Below are positions 22,284 through 30,668 of a stretch of 44,082 bases of DNA, piece after piece. Position 1 is the stretch's first letter. Each line of letters begins with the position of its first letter. The position numbers and the translations under genes are program-made. The stretch covers positions 1-44,082 of the forward strand of contig JBFXAN010000041.1 of NCBI GenBank assembly GCA_050184225.1, given 5' to 3'. Source of the DNA: JBFXAN01 sp050184225. GTDB taxonomy: Bacteria; Chloroflexota; Dehalococcoidia; CAUJGQ01. Below the pieces are notes generated by a model, which searched no databases, had not been told where the DNA came from, and saw only the letters and a list, made by a program, of their open reading frames with translations.

Positions 22284-23246
22284 ATGCTTCGCATCACACA
22301 CCGTGTTTCGGTGGTCCTGGCGATCGTCGTCACCACCATATTTCTTGCGTGTGGCAGCGGCTCGTCATCTCAGTCGGAAACGGCAGCTGAGAACACCGCC
22401 GCGGCACCGACGCCGGCCGTGCGTTCGCTCTATCCGCTGACGGTACCGGCGGGAGAGGGACGCTCGGTGACGTTCACGCGGGCGCCGCAACGGATCGTCA
22501 GCCTGTCGCCGGGCGCCACCGAGGTGCTCTTTGCGATCGGTGCGGGTGGTCAGGTGATTGGCACGGATCGATTTTCAGACTATCCGGAAGCGGCGAAGAC
22601 ATTGCCCAAGCTGGAGTACACCAATACGAACATCGAGGCATTGGTGGCATTGCGGCCCGACCTGGTGGTCGCCGCGGGACGGCAGCGAAGCCTTGTGCCG
22701 GTATTTGAGCAGGCGGGGCTGACGGTGTTACCGATGGAGGAGCCGAACAGCATCGCCGGCGTGATCGATCGCGTTCGGATGATGGGCCAGATCACCGACC
22801 ATGCCGCCGACGCTGAGGATCTGGCGTCGAATCTCGAAGGGCGGGTCGCGGCCGTGACAGAGAAGGTGGCATCGGTCACCGCCGGGCCGCGCGTCTACCA
22901 CGAGGTTGATCCAAAGCTCTATGCCGCCGCGCCGAACAGCTTCGTCGGGGACGTGTACACGGTGCTCAAGGCGCAGAACATCGTGCCGGCGGGCGATAAC
23001 CCGTATCCGCAGATCAGCGCGGAGTCGATCATCAGCGCCGACCCGGAGGTGATCATCGCCGGCAGCCGGCTACCCGAGAGCGCCCCCGCCGAAGTCAAAC
23101 GACGGCCCGGATGGAATGTAGTCAGCGCGGTGAAGAACGACCGCATCTATGAGGTCGAGGACAATCTGATCAGCCGGCCCGGACCGCGGGTGGTCGATGC
23201 GCTGGAGCAACTCGCGCGGCAGATCTACCCGGATCGGTTTCGCTGA
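22284..23246 (+). CDS. Corrinoid-binding lipoprotein of an ABC importer (BtuF-like)
   Basis: This 320-residue protein has a lipoprotein signal peptide: MLRITHRV, a hydrophobic core, then lipobox FLAC with Cys23. The mature part has the periplasmic-binding fold of the BtuF/FhuD type, starting APQRIVSLSPGATEVLFAIG and continuing with DRFSDYPEAAKTLPKL, VALRPDLVVA and EVIIAGSRLP. CTGGAGG precedes ATG 22284; the longer frame to 22161 runs through the terminator and is rejected. Cobalamin riboswitch control supports corrinoid rather than siderophore binding. No permease or ATPase gene follows, so the partner subunits must be encoded elsewhere. Confidence 0.9.
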   Translation: MLRITHRVSVVLAIVVTTIFLACGSGSSSQSETAAENTAAAPTPAVRSLYPLTVPAGEGRSVTFTRAPQRIVSLSPGATEVLFAIGAGGQVIGTDRFSDYPEAAKTLPKLEYTNTNIEALVALRPDLVVAAGRQRSLVPVFEQAGLTVLPMEEPNSIAGVIDRVRMMGQITDHAADAEDLASNLEGRVAAVTEKVASVTAGPRVYHEVDPKLYAAAPNSFVGDVYTVLKAQNIVPAGDNPYPQISAESIISADPEVIIAGSRLPESAPAEVKRRPGWNVVSAVKNDRIYEVEDNLISRPGPRVVDALEQLARQIYPDRFR

Positions 23247-23471
23247 ACGTCGAGACAGGGCGGTTGCGCGCAACGTGCTGCCATGCGGCTCGATGAGCGC
23301 CGACATGGTACGAGGCATTGGGTATGTGCCGATGCCGGCTGTAGGCCGAGCGATTCAGCAGGTGATACTGTTTGAGTGCCAACAGAGATGTGGGTCGTCA
23401 AACGATCTATCCGAGACCACTGACCTTCAAGGCTACGGGTTTGTCTGTGGCCGTTCGAGAGGGCTACCGCA

Positions 23472-23642
23472 ATGAAGAAACAAGATGCACTTGAGGTTAT
23501 GCAGACGTTGCCCGAGGAGTTTGACCCGGAAGAACTTATGTATAGGCTCTATGTGCTCACCAAGATCGAACGAGCCGAAAGGGCCATCGAGGAGCGCGGC
23601 ATAATCCCGGACGAGGACCTTGACCGTGAGCCAGTTTCCTGA
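23472..23642 (+). CDS. Small ParD/RelB-type antitoxin-like protein (second copy)
   Basis: This 56-residue frame reads MKKQDALEVMQTLPEEFDPE, then ELMYRLYVLTKIERAERAIE and ends EDLDREPVS. It aligns with the protein at 21678-21869 through LE(I/V), the LP/MP turn, D.(E)EL.YRLY.L..I, and an acidic C-terminal part. A toxin-like remnant follows at once, overlapping its end. The gene is shorter than 60 codons and easily missed. No clear ribosome site; TACCGCA precedes ATG. Confidence 0.68.
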   Translation: MKKQDALEVMQTLPEEFDPEELMYRLYVLTKIERAERAIEERGIIPDEDLDREPVS

Positions 23643-23700
23643 GAGCGGACGAACCATCCTCGAGCAATGTTCGGCGGAGTCCGAATCATGATTGGTCGAC
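23628..23700 (+). pseudogene. Decayed ParE-like toxin (C-terminal remnant)
   Basis: A GTG at 23628 overlapping the antitoxin end opens VSQFPESGRTILEQCSAESE and stops after about 21 codons. FPESGR is the hallmark turn in the middle of ParE toxins. Just after, a shifted frame reads GVRIMIGRRG, resembling the next ParE strand (RELIVGR). The first half of a normal toxin is missing, so an internal deletion appears to have joined the antitoxin end to the toxin's second half. This is complementary to the remnant at 21854-22033. Confidence 0.55.
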
Positions 23701-24114
23701 GAGGGCTTGGTGGCCGGCGGGGCAGATGCCGGCGGTGCCGAGGTATTCGCCTTCCGTGTAGAGGGGCGCGCCGATATCCCAGCAGCGGCGGCAGTAGGCA
23801 GCGCCGCACTCGCGGCAGAAGAAGCCGTGGAACGTGGGCGGCAGCCAGCGGAGCAGTTCAATCTCTTCATCCTCTGCGATTCCCTCGGCAGCCGGTTCGG
23901 AAAGATAGCTGGTCTTGCGGACGAGGAAATCGAGCAGCGTGAGGGTCAGGCCGCGGCCGCCGGATTCGTAGTCCACGAGCAGGCCGGCGGCGACGGAGTC
24001 GCAGCGAAAGCAGCGCACGTCGCGCCGCCATGAATACGCAATTGTGCGATCCACGGGCACACCCATCTTCGTGGTCACACGGCCCTCGACCGCGGGCGGT
24101 GTGACCACCGTCAA
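23686..24114 (-). CDS. Cys-rich (zinc-ribbon-like) protein of unknown function
   Basis: This 142-residue protein has three Cys clusters: CFRC at residues 35-38, CRECGAAYCRRC near 100-111, and GICPAGH near 129-135. Pairs of CxxC suggest one or two zinc sites. Between them lies LTLTLLDFLVRKTSYLSEP and an acidic stretch. I do not recognise the family. The likely start is a TTG at 24114, with AGAGGA six bases upstream; ATG 24066 is an alternative that keeps all Cys. It follows the truncated MFS gene on the same strand by 88 bp. Confidence 0.6.
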   Translation of the reverse strand: MTVVTPPAVEGRVTTKMGVPVDRTIAYSWRRDVRCFRCDSVAAGLLVDYESGGRGLTLTLLDFLVRKTSYLSEPAAEGIAEDEEIELLRWLPPTFHGFFCRECGAAYCRRCWDIGAPLYTEGEYLGTAGICPAGHQALVDQS

Positions 24115-24202
24115 TCATAGTCCTCTTGCCGAGCCGTTGTGGAACGCGCCGGGAGTCTTCACCACCACGTCGCCTGGGCGGCACGATGATCTGGGTTCCG
24201 CG

Positions 24203-25288
24203 TCAGAAGGCCATCATCCGGCCGCGGGCTTCTTCCGGTACGCGCCGTTGGAGGGCGGCCATGATCGCCACGCTGAAGGCGGCCTTGGCCGCGCCGAGCA
24301 GCAGGAAGAGAAACAGGGAGAGCAGAAAGAGCTGCGTCGTCGCGAGGAGACTGACGCTGACGACCGCGACCGAACTGCTGCCGAGCGCGAGGGGAAGCAG
24401 CCGGCGGACCTCGCCGCCGATCCAGGCGAGCAGCGACCCGCCGATCAGCGCACCGGTTGCGGGAGCGAGAAAGAGGAGGGTCATGCCGGTCGTACCCTCG
24501 CCCTGTCCCTGCGCGTAGCCCGGCGTCAGGAAGGTGAGCAATCGGTCGAACATTCCCGGCGAGCCGACGAGGACGATCAGGGCGATGATGCCGGGAGCAG
24601 CGCCGAGCGCGCGCAGCGCCGCCCAGCAGTCAGTCCGGACGGAGCCGGCCACCGAGGCGATGTGCTTGGCCGGTGGCCGGTTGCGGAAGAGGATCAGTCC
24701 CGAGGCAATGGCGAGCAGTGCCTGGAGCGGCAGCGCCCAGAGCGCGCCGCCGACGGCAACGATCGCCAGGAAGACCAGCGGTGAGGCAAGCGCCGAGAGC
24801 GTCGAGGCGGTGCCCAGCAGGGCGACACCGCCGACCATGCGCTCACCCGGTGCGTAGGCGGGAATCAGCGAGCGATGTGCCGGACGCTCGAACGCCTGAC
24901 CGATGCAGGTCAGCGCCGCCGACACCATCAACACCGCAACCGACAACTGGCCGGTGAGGGCGGCGCCAAGGATCACGACGGCCGGGAGCGCCCCGGCGAG
25001 CCGGGCGACGCGGAGCACGGGTAACGGTCCGACCCGGTCGCAGAGCGCGCCGGCGGGGAGCGCCACCAACACCTTGGGCAGCATCCGCAGCAGAAAGAAG
25101 AGGATGACGACCAGGGGCCGGGCGGTGAACTCGATCAGCAGCCACCCCTGCACGACGAACAGCAACCAGCCGGCGACCTCATCCAGCATCGCCGCCAGCC
25201 AGAACCGCCGGTAATCGGCATCACGGACCAGCAGCATCCGAGACGAGAAGGCGAACGGTAGCCGCGGAGCGATCGAGCGGATGACCAT
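24203..25288 (-). CDS. MFS transporter lacking its last two helices
   Basis: This 361-residue protein resembles MFS_3-type exporters: LVRDADYRRFWLAAMLDEVA at the start, GALCDRVGPLPVLRVARLAG as motif A, and QAFERPAHRSLIPAY in the TM4-5 region. It stops directly after RRVPEEARGRMMAF, the loop before TM11; family members go on for another 50-60 residues (compare the intact exporter at 12776-14140, which continues after RGRVMSL). None of the downstream frames gives hydrophobic sequence that would restore helices 11-12. It is probably a non-functional 3' truncation, though a 10-helix product cannot be excluded. Confidence 0.75.
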   Translation of the reverse strand: MVIRSIAPRLPFAFSSRMLLVRDADYRRFWLAAMLDEVAGWLLFVVQGWLLIEFTARPLVVILFFLLRMLPKVLVALPAGALCDRVGPLPVLRVARLAGALPAVVILGAALTGQLSVAVLMVSAALTCIGQAFERPAHRSLIPAYAPGERMVGGVALLGTASTLSALASPLVFLAIVAVGGALWALPLQALLAIASGLILFRNRPPAKHIASVAGSVRTDCWAALRALGAAPGIIALIVLVGSPGMFDRLLTFLTPGYAQGQGEGTTGMTLLFLAPATGALIGGSLLAWIGGEVRRLLPLALGSSSVAVVSVSLLATTQLFLLSLFLFLLLGAAKAAFSVAIMAALQRRVPEEARGRMMAF

Positions 25289-25539
25289 GGAACCTCAAAC
25301 GTGCCACTGATAGCGAATTGTTATGTGCGGTAGCGTACCAAGGATAGGGGCGGGGTGGTAGGGGACAGCGCGACGATCTGGGGCCAACATCGATCAATTT
25401 CGTGCGGAGCGGCATCAGCGTGCAGGCCGTACACTGGCCGGGACGAAGTCCGACCGCACGCCGGCGAAGTCTGGCGACAGGCCCATGTTCGCGCCGGCAG
25501 GTCAGGCGCCGCTGAAGCTGGCGACGATGGAGGGTGGTG

Positions 25540-26544
25540 ATGGTGGGTGTCGCGATCCTGCACCACCTGGAAGGTGACACAGAGGAAACCTGGCCGACGG
25601 CGCGGGCCTATGCTGAACTCGTCGAGCAGGTCTGTCTTGCCGACACGCTCGGCTATCAGAGTGTCTGGTTTGCCGAGCATCACTTCAGCGCGTTCCGAGG
25701 CCGCGTACCGAATCCGCTGCTGCTGATCGCACGGCTTGCCGGTGAGACACGACGCATCCGCCTGGGTCCCGCCGTCCTGCTGACGCCGTACTACCATCCG
25801 TTGCGATTGGCCGAGGATGTCGCGATGACCGATATCCTGCTGGGGGGCCGGTTGGAGGCGGGGCTGAGCAGCAGCGGCGGCGCGGCTGAGCAGAGCGGCT
25901 TCGGCGACGACCTCTCGGCGAAGCATGAACGGCTGCGGGGGTTGATCGGATTCCTGCGTGCGGCCTGGAACGGTGAGGCCGTCCGGCCGGACGGTGCGGC
26001 CGAGCCGGTGTGCATCTCACCTGTGCCGTTGCAGACCTTTGAGGAGATGGTCTGGGTCGCCGCTTCAAGTCCGGGCGCGGCCGAGGTCGCCGGGTGGTGC
26101 GGGGCGCATCTGCTGCTCCCCAGTCTAAAGACGATCGAGCAGTCGGCGGAGCATGTGGCCGTCTATCGGAAGGCGCTCACCGCCGCCGGTCATGATCCGG
26201 CGACGCGCCGGATTCAGGTGACGCTCCACGCCTGGATCGACGCCGATCGCGAGCGGGCGCTGGCCGAAGGTATGCCGATCGCACAGACGTATGTCGGCCG
26301 ATACCTCGACTCCGGCCCGGTTGCTCGAATCGAGGATGAGACACTGGCCGGCACGATGGAACGGGTGAACTTCGTCGTGGGCGACGCCGATGACCTGCGG
26401 GCGGCGGTCGCGCGGCGGCGGGATGCGATCGGCATCACCCAAATCGCGCTTCAGCTGCGGTTGGGCGGCATGAGCCACGAGCGCACGCAGCAGGCGATGG
26501 TGGATTGCATGCGGGCGCTACAAAGCGAGCGCGTTCCTGAGTGA
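25540..26544 (+). CDS. Luciferase-like (LLM class) flavin-dependent monooxygenase
   Basis: This 334-residue TIM-barrel protein is of the bacterial luciferase superfamily. Marks are LGYQSVWFAEHHFSAFRG (conserved WFAEHHF), IRLGPAVLLTPYYHPLRLAE, and GRLEAGLSSSG for the flavin phosphate. It should use FMN or F420 with a reductase partner; cofactor and substrate cannot be told. GGAGGG precedes ATG 25540 by five bases, so I prefer it to the in-frame GTG at 25534. It stands alone; the vapBC operon converges from the right. Confidence 0.88.
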   Translation: MVGVAILHHLEGDTEETWPTARAYAELVEQVCLADTLGYQSVWFAEHHFSAFRGRVPNPLLLIARLAGETRRIRLGPAVLLTPYYHPLRLAEDVAMTDILLGGRLEAGLSSSGGAAEQSGFGDDLSAKHERLRGLIGFLRAAWNGEAVRPDGAAEPVCISPVPLQTFEEMVWVAASSPGAAEVAGWCGAHLLLPSLKTIEQSAEHVAVYRKALTAAGHDPATRRIQVTLHAWIDADRERALAEGMPIAQTYVGRYLDSGPVARIEDETLAGTMERVNFVVGDADDLRAAVARRRDAIGITQIALQLRLGGMSHERTQQAMVDCMRALQSERVPE

Positions 26545-26582
26545 GCGATGAAGTTGACCGGACGCAAGTCCCAGTACCCGCG

Positions 26583-26999
26583 CTATATGTCCCCGGGAAG
26601 AATCCGAAATGTTGCCGCATGCAGCGGACGGATTGCGCGGAAGTGCCGCTGATCCAATGTGATCACGAGGTCGGTATTGAGACGTTCCGCCAATGCAACT
26701 ACGGAAGCGTCGGCACCACCGAGTGGGAAGTCACGGTACTGGCGGACGAGTTCGGCGATTCGACGCCAATCGGAGCGACTGGGAGCTTCAACTTCGAACA
26801 GCGTCAATCCCTCCAGAAATCCAGCCTCCGCCTCAGCGCCAAGACGAGCAGCAATGAGATACGTCACTTCGGCCACTACGAGGGTGGGGATGATGAGTTG
26901 GAGTTCGGGACGACGGAGTATTTCGAGCGATCGTACGTGATCCTGATCGCCCCGATCGACCGTTGCGTACAAAGGGCCGGAGTCAACTATCGCGAGCAT
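26583..26999 (-). CDS. vapC: VapC-type PIN-domain toxin RNase
   Basis: This 138-residue PIN protein has all four acidic residues: D6 (MLAIVDSGPLYA), E44 (LVVAEVTYLI), D97 (GGADASVVALAE) and D116 (TLDQRHF). These form the metal site of site-specific RNases that cleave tRNA or rRNA. ATG 26999 has GAGGAG upstream and overlaps the antitoxin 3' end by 17 bp, which decides it over the longer frame to 27062. The operon appears intact. The RNA target is unknown. Confidence 0.88.
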   Translation of the reverse strand: MLAIVDSGPLYATVDRGDQDHVRSLEILRRPELQLIIPTLVVAEVTYLIAARLGAEAEAGFLEGLTLFEVEAPSRSDWRRIAELVRQYRDFPLGGADASVVALAERLNTDLVITLDQRHFRAIRPLHAATFRILPGDI

Positions 27000-27222
27000 G
27001 ACCCCACTCCTCTCGCAGTATCTCGCGGATTCGACGGCCTGTGTCGTGGTACCCGCTCTCACCTAATCCGGCGAACGGAATGTGTCTTGGCTCGTTTGTA
27101 GCGTTAAGATACGCCGCGAGTGCCTCGCGCATGATCGCCGCCGCCGACACATCGCGCCGGCGACGTTCGCGCTCCATCAGTTGATAGAGATCATCCGGTA
27201 GAACCACTGTGGTGCGCTTCAT
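26983..27222 (-). CDS. vapB: Ribbon-helix-helix antitoxin (VapB/CopG type)
   Basis: This 79-residue protein starts MKRTTVVLPDDLYQLMERER, the beta strand and first helix of a ribbon-helix-helix DNA-binding domain, followed by DVSAAAIMREALAAYL. The C-terminal half (LGESGYHDTGRRIREIL) is the probable toxin-binding tail. It overlaps the PIN toxin gene by 17 bp. Autorepression of the operon is expected from the family. The 40 bp between it and the CoA-transferase gene contain no clear signal. Confidence 0.85.
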   Translation of the reverse strand: MKRTTVVLPDDLYQLMERERRRRDVSAAAIMREALAAYLNATNEPRHIPFAGLGESGYHDTGRRIREILREEWGHARDS

Positions 27223-27262
27223 ACGTTCACCATAGCATCATGAACACAGCGGCGATACGGGA

Positions 27263-28447
27263 TCAGACAACGCCGTCGTGGCGCAGTGAGTCGATCGCTT
27301 CGTCGGCGTAGCCGAGGGCACGGAGGATCTCGTCGGTCTGTTCGCCGACGGCGGGGATGGGGAGATCGCGCTCGATCATCCCTTCGATGTTGAACGGGGC
27401 ACGAAGCAGTTCCAGCGGGCCGGCGGGGGATGCGACCTGGAAGGTGCGACCGCGGGCGCGAACCTGCGGATGGTCGAGGACTTCCCGCGCCTCATTGGCA
27501 CGAGCGAAGGCGAGTGACGCGGCGTCCAGCCGCGCTTCCGCTTCATCGACGCTGACCTCGGCGAGCGCTTCCTCGATCAGCGGTTCGAGGATGTCACGGT
27601 TGGCGACACGCAGTTCGTTTCGGGCGAAGCGCGGGTCATCGGTCCATTCCGGATGGCGCAGCACCTCGCTGCACAGCCGCGCCCACTCGCGTTCGTTCTG
27701 AATCGCGAACATCACCCGGCGGCCGTGGGCAACGCGATAGGGACCATACGGCACGATCGAGGCGTGCCGGTCGCCCGCGCGGCGCGGCGGCCGATCGGAG
27801 ATCGCCTGGAAGGCGAGCGGCTGCATCCACTCCATGATCGAGTCGAACAGGCTGACACGGATCGTGGCGCCTTCGCCCGTGTCGCGGTGCCGGTAGAGCG
27901 CCGCCAGGATCGCGGAGAGCGCGTACATCCCCGCTGAGATATCGACCACGGAGATGCCGCTCTTGACCGGTTGCTCGGCGGTGCCGGTGACCGAGAGCAC
28001 ACCGGCTTCGCCCTGGAGCAGCAGGTCATACGCCTTGCGGTCGCGGTAGGGACCATCGTCGCCGTAGCCGGTGACGGAACACGCGATCAGCGCGGGGTAC
28101 ATCTCGCGAAGCTGATCGATGCCCAAGCCCAGCCGGTCCAGCGCGCCGGGGGCGAAGTTCTGCACGACGACATCGGCATCGGCAACCAGCCGGTGCACCA
28201 CCTCCCGGCCGCGCGGGTGCTTGAGGTCCAGCGTCAGGCTCCGCTTCCCCCGGCTGAGCCAGACGAACCAGGAACTGAGGCCGTTGACGGCGCTGTCGTA
28301 GCCGCGGGCGAAGTCACCCTCACCGGGTCGCTCGATCTTGATCACGTCCGCGCCGAGGTCGGCCAGGTGGCGGGTGCAGAGGGGCGCGGCGACGGCCTGT
28401 TCCAGGGCGACGACACGTATGCCGGCGAGCGGCAATCGATCAGTCAT
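27263..28447 (-). CDS. CaiB/BaiF family (class III) CoA-transferase
   Basis: This 394-residue enzyme moves CoA between carboxylic acids. The start LPLAGIRVVALEQAVAAPLC followed by LADLGADVIKIERPGEGDFAR is diagnostic. The catalytic Asp is probably the one in AYDLLLQGEAGVLSVTG. GTGEGATIRVSLFDSI is also conserved. The start ATG overlaps the stop of the upstream secreted-protein gene by four bases (28444-28447), giving translational coupling to a gene of unrelated type. The acyl substrate is unknown. It is a useful comparison for the repeat-invaded homologue at 42380-43750. Confidence 0.9.
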   Translation of the reverse strand: MTDRLPLAGIRVVALEQAVAAPLCTRHLADLGADVIKIERPGEGDFARGYDSAVNGLSSWFVWLSRGKRSLTLDLKHPRGREVVHRLVADADVVVQNFAPGALDRLGLGIDQLREMYPALIACSVTGYGDDGPYRDRKAYDLLLQGEAGVLSVTGTAEQPVKSGISVVDISAGMYALSAILAALYRHRDTGEGATIRVSLFDSIMEWMQPLAFQAISDRPPRRAGDRHASIVPYGPYRVAHGRRVMFAIQNEREWARLCSEVLRHPEWTDDPRFARNELRVANRDILEPLIEEALAEVSVDEAEARLDAASLAFARANEAREVLDHPQVRARGRTFQVASPAGPLELLRAPFNIEGMIERDLPIPAVGEQTDEILRALGYADEAIDSLRHDGVV

Positions 28448-29769
28448 GGGGCATCCTCGCGATCGTGCGCCAGCTGCAGCGTATTGAGCAGAAGGGTCAG
28501 CGCGGTGTCGGCGTCCGGCTGCCAGGGATTGACGCCTTCGGGGGGAATCGTCACCGTGACCAGCGCGGCCAGTCCATCGGTGGCATCCCTGGCCGTGACA
28601 TAGAAGCGTCGCTCGATCGCGCTTCCGGTGACGCAATCGACCTGAAAGACAGCGTTCGCCTCGGTTTCAAAGTATGTTGCCGTGACGGGACAGGTCGAGA
28701 GGTCAGAGGTGCCGGCCACCATGCGCGTGTACGCCCACTGATCGACGGTCCCGGCGCCGGGCAGCGTCGGTTGAAGGTGAATGTCATAGACAAACGTGCC
28801 GGCATCGGGAATGAATCGCTGAATGCGCGCCGAGAACGGGTCGAGCGGCGGCTCGAACACCCGCCCGTCAGCAGGGTAGTCAAAGGTGAAACCACGACCC
28901 TGATAGGTTTGGCGGCCGGTGCGGGCATCAATTGTGGCCTCGGCAAACGTGGCGGACTCGCCTATATACGGGCGCTGAAAGTCGCAGAGGATCGGCGGCG
29001 TCTCGTCATCGTCGCACAGACCGGCGGTGCCAAACGTGACGCCGGTCCAACCGGCATCGATGGTCGCGGCGCTGTCTGCCGGTTGATTGCGCCGAAGGAT
29101 GACGGTGGCAGGGTCGGTCAGATCTGGCGGTGGGAAGAGGCGGACCGCCGCCCAGTTGCGGACGACGCGAACGATATGGGCATCGACCACTGGGACATCC
29201 GACTGCTCGGCGACATACGCCTTGGCCGCCGCGATCAAGGCGGCGCCGGTGTTGTTTTCGAAGTACGGCGCCGGCCGGCCCATGGTCGCCGGGGGACCAT
29301 CGGCGGGGGCGAGGGTAACGGGAATCAGCGCCGCGAGCTGGGGTTCCGGCAGCGAGGCGTTCGATGGCGGAATCGTATACACCCAGAGGCAGGCGAGTGT
29401 GTCCTCGCCGACCACGTAGGGCAGCGATGCCGCGAATGATGACCTGCCGTCGCCCGGTTCCGGATCGATGACCGACTCCGTCAGGGTGCCGCCGGCGGCG
29501 TCGCGCAGGGTGATCGCGATGCCTGTACCCAACCCGAAGCCGAAAGCCGAGCCGGCGACGATTGCCGGATTGGTCAATCGCGCCTCCGGGTGGGGGATGC
29601 TGATCTGGACATGCATCGCCGAAGGGAGCGGCATCGTATCGGATGCGCCGCATTGAGATCCCGATGACCGGGAGCGAGCCACGTTCAACGACGGCGCCGC
29701 GCCGGCAATGACGGCGATCAACACGAATGCCGGCGCGATGGCGAGCACACGGCGAGTGAGATCACGCAC
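28444..29769 (-). CDS. Secreted protein with Gmad2-like Ig-fold domain
   Basis: This 441-residue protein has a signal-type N-terminus (VRDLTRRVLAIAPAFVLIAV, then IAGAAPSL). After a Ser-rich linker, residues about 50-150 match the Gmad2 pattern: VQISIPHPEARLTNPAIVAG, an acidic loop, FAASLPYVVGEDTLACLWVY and a strand LIPVTLAP. The remaining part, rich in Trp, Tyr and Pro, is unrecognised; four or more Cys suggest disulfides. The GTG start at 29769 has GGAG eight bases upstream, better than the longer frame to 29802. It is coupled to the CoA-transferase by a four-base overlap. Function is unknown. Confidence 0.65.
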   Translation of the reverse strand: MRDLTRRVLAIAPAFVLIAVIAGAAPSLNVARSRSSGSQCGASDTMPLPSAMHVQISIPHPEARLTNPAIVAGSAFGFGLGTGIAITLRDAAGGTLTESVIDPEPGDGRSSFAASLPYVVGEDTLACLWVYTIPPSNASLPEPQLAALIPVTLAPADGPPATMGRPAPYFENNTGAALIAAAKAYVAEQSDVPVVDAHIVRVVRNWAAVRLFPPPDLTDPATVILRRNQPADSAATIDAGWTGVTFGTAGLCDDDETPPILCDFQRPYIGESATFAEATIDARTGRQTYQGRGFTFDYPADGRVFEPPLDPFSARIQRFIPDAGTFVYDIHLQPTLPGAGTVDQWAYTRMVAGTSDLSTCPVTATYFETEANAVFQVDCVTGSAIERRFYVTARDATDGLAALVTVTIPPEGVNPWQPDADTALTLLLNTLQLAHDREDAP

Positions 29770-29876
29770 GATCAGATGCTCCGGAGGAAGGGGTCCGCAC
29801 ACCAGTATGGCATGCAGTTCCCCTTCAGCATGTCAGAGGGTACCGTTGAACCCAACCACCATAGAGGAGCGGAGCC

Positions 29877-30254
29877 GTGCATGTAATCCGCGGCGATAGT
29901 GCCAATCCCCAGCGGGCGAACCGGCCGATCTTCACCGGTGAGGTGCATTCACATACGTACGTCGATGATACGGTCGGCGAGCATTTGCGCATGACACTGG
30001 TGAAGTTCAGTCCCGGCGGGCGGACGACGTGGCACAGGCACGCATTTGAACAGGGGTTGATCATCGTCGAAGGCCACGGCATCGTCGCCACCGACGAGCA
30101 GGAGTACGAAGTCGGCCCCGGCGATATCGTCATCATCCCGGCCGGCGAGCGCCATTGGCATGGGGGCTCCGCGAGCACGGCGATGGCCCACATCTCGATC
30201 ACGACGCCCGGTGAAACGACGGTCCTCGAGCCGGTCGAACGCGCTGGTTCGTGA
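29877..30254 (+). CDS. Cupin-domain protein
   Basis: This 125-residue single-domain cupin has motif 1 in GGRTTWHRHAFEQGLIIVEG (His-x-His, Glu-type metal ligands) and motif 2 in GDIVIIPAGERHWHGG. It likely binds a divalent metal. The start is GTG 29877 after GAGGAGCGGAG. Family members include carboxymuconolactone-linked, dioxygenase-like and sugar-binding proteins, so the role is open. It stands alone, divergent from the secreted-protein gene. Confidence 0.85.
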   Translation: MHVIRGDSANPQRANRPIFTGEVHSHTYVDDTVGEHLRMTLVKFSPGGRTTWHRHAFEQGLIIVEGHGIVATDEQEYEVGPGDIVIIPAGERHWHGGSASTAMAHISITTPGETTVLEPVERAGS

Positions 30255-30372
30255 GTTAATCCTAACCGAAGCCACGGATTCATATTGATGACAGAGACGT
30301 ATTTGCTGTCCTGCTATTGATGTCTTCGATATCAGATGGTTAACCTCTTCTGAGGCGCGCTCGTTGTTATAA

Positions 30373-30663
30373 GTGGCGGGGTTGGAAAGCGACGGGCGGC
30401 AAGTGCGCCGGCTCTCCAGCATCGCGTTCTCTCTGTACCTGGCGGCGGCCGGGACAAGCCTGATCGGCTTCTCCACGATAATCGCCGCGTATGGTATGCG
30501 TCAGGCCGTGCGTGCTGAGCCTCTCCCACTCCACCCCTGGGGCACAGTCGCCGGCCTGATTGCTTTTCCCGTCGGGGCGCTGTGCGTGCATGCTGCACAG
30601 CGCCGGCTGGCCGATCTGGACGACGACCTCTATCGGGCGTGGCGATTACGCGAGCTGTCGTGA
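30373..30663 (+). CDS. Small membrane protein of unknown function
   Basis: This 96-residue frame has two hydrophobic segments (SIAFSLYLAAAGTSLIGFST and WGTVAGLIAFPVGALCVHAA) and a charged C-terminus (LADLDDDLYRAWRLREL). Start is GTG 30373; no good ribosome site is seen, and a TATAA sequence lies just before it. No family recognised. It converges on the GNAT gene, 5 bp away. Codon use agrees with a real gene, but proof is thin. Confidence 0.5.
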   Translation: MAGLESDGRQVRRLSSIAFSLYLAAAGTSLIGFSTIIAAYGMRQAVRAEPLPLHPWGTVAGLIAFPVGALCVHAAQRRLADLDDDLYRAWRLRELS

Positions 30664-30668
30664 TTGGA

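Noticed and set aside
29825..30283. 152-codon minus-strand frame opposite the cupin gene
   Set aside because: The plus strand encodes both cupin motifs with His ligands; the minus frame has no pattern.
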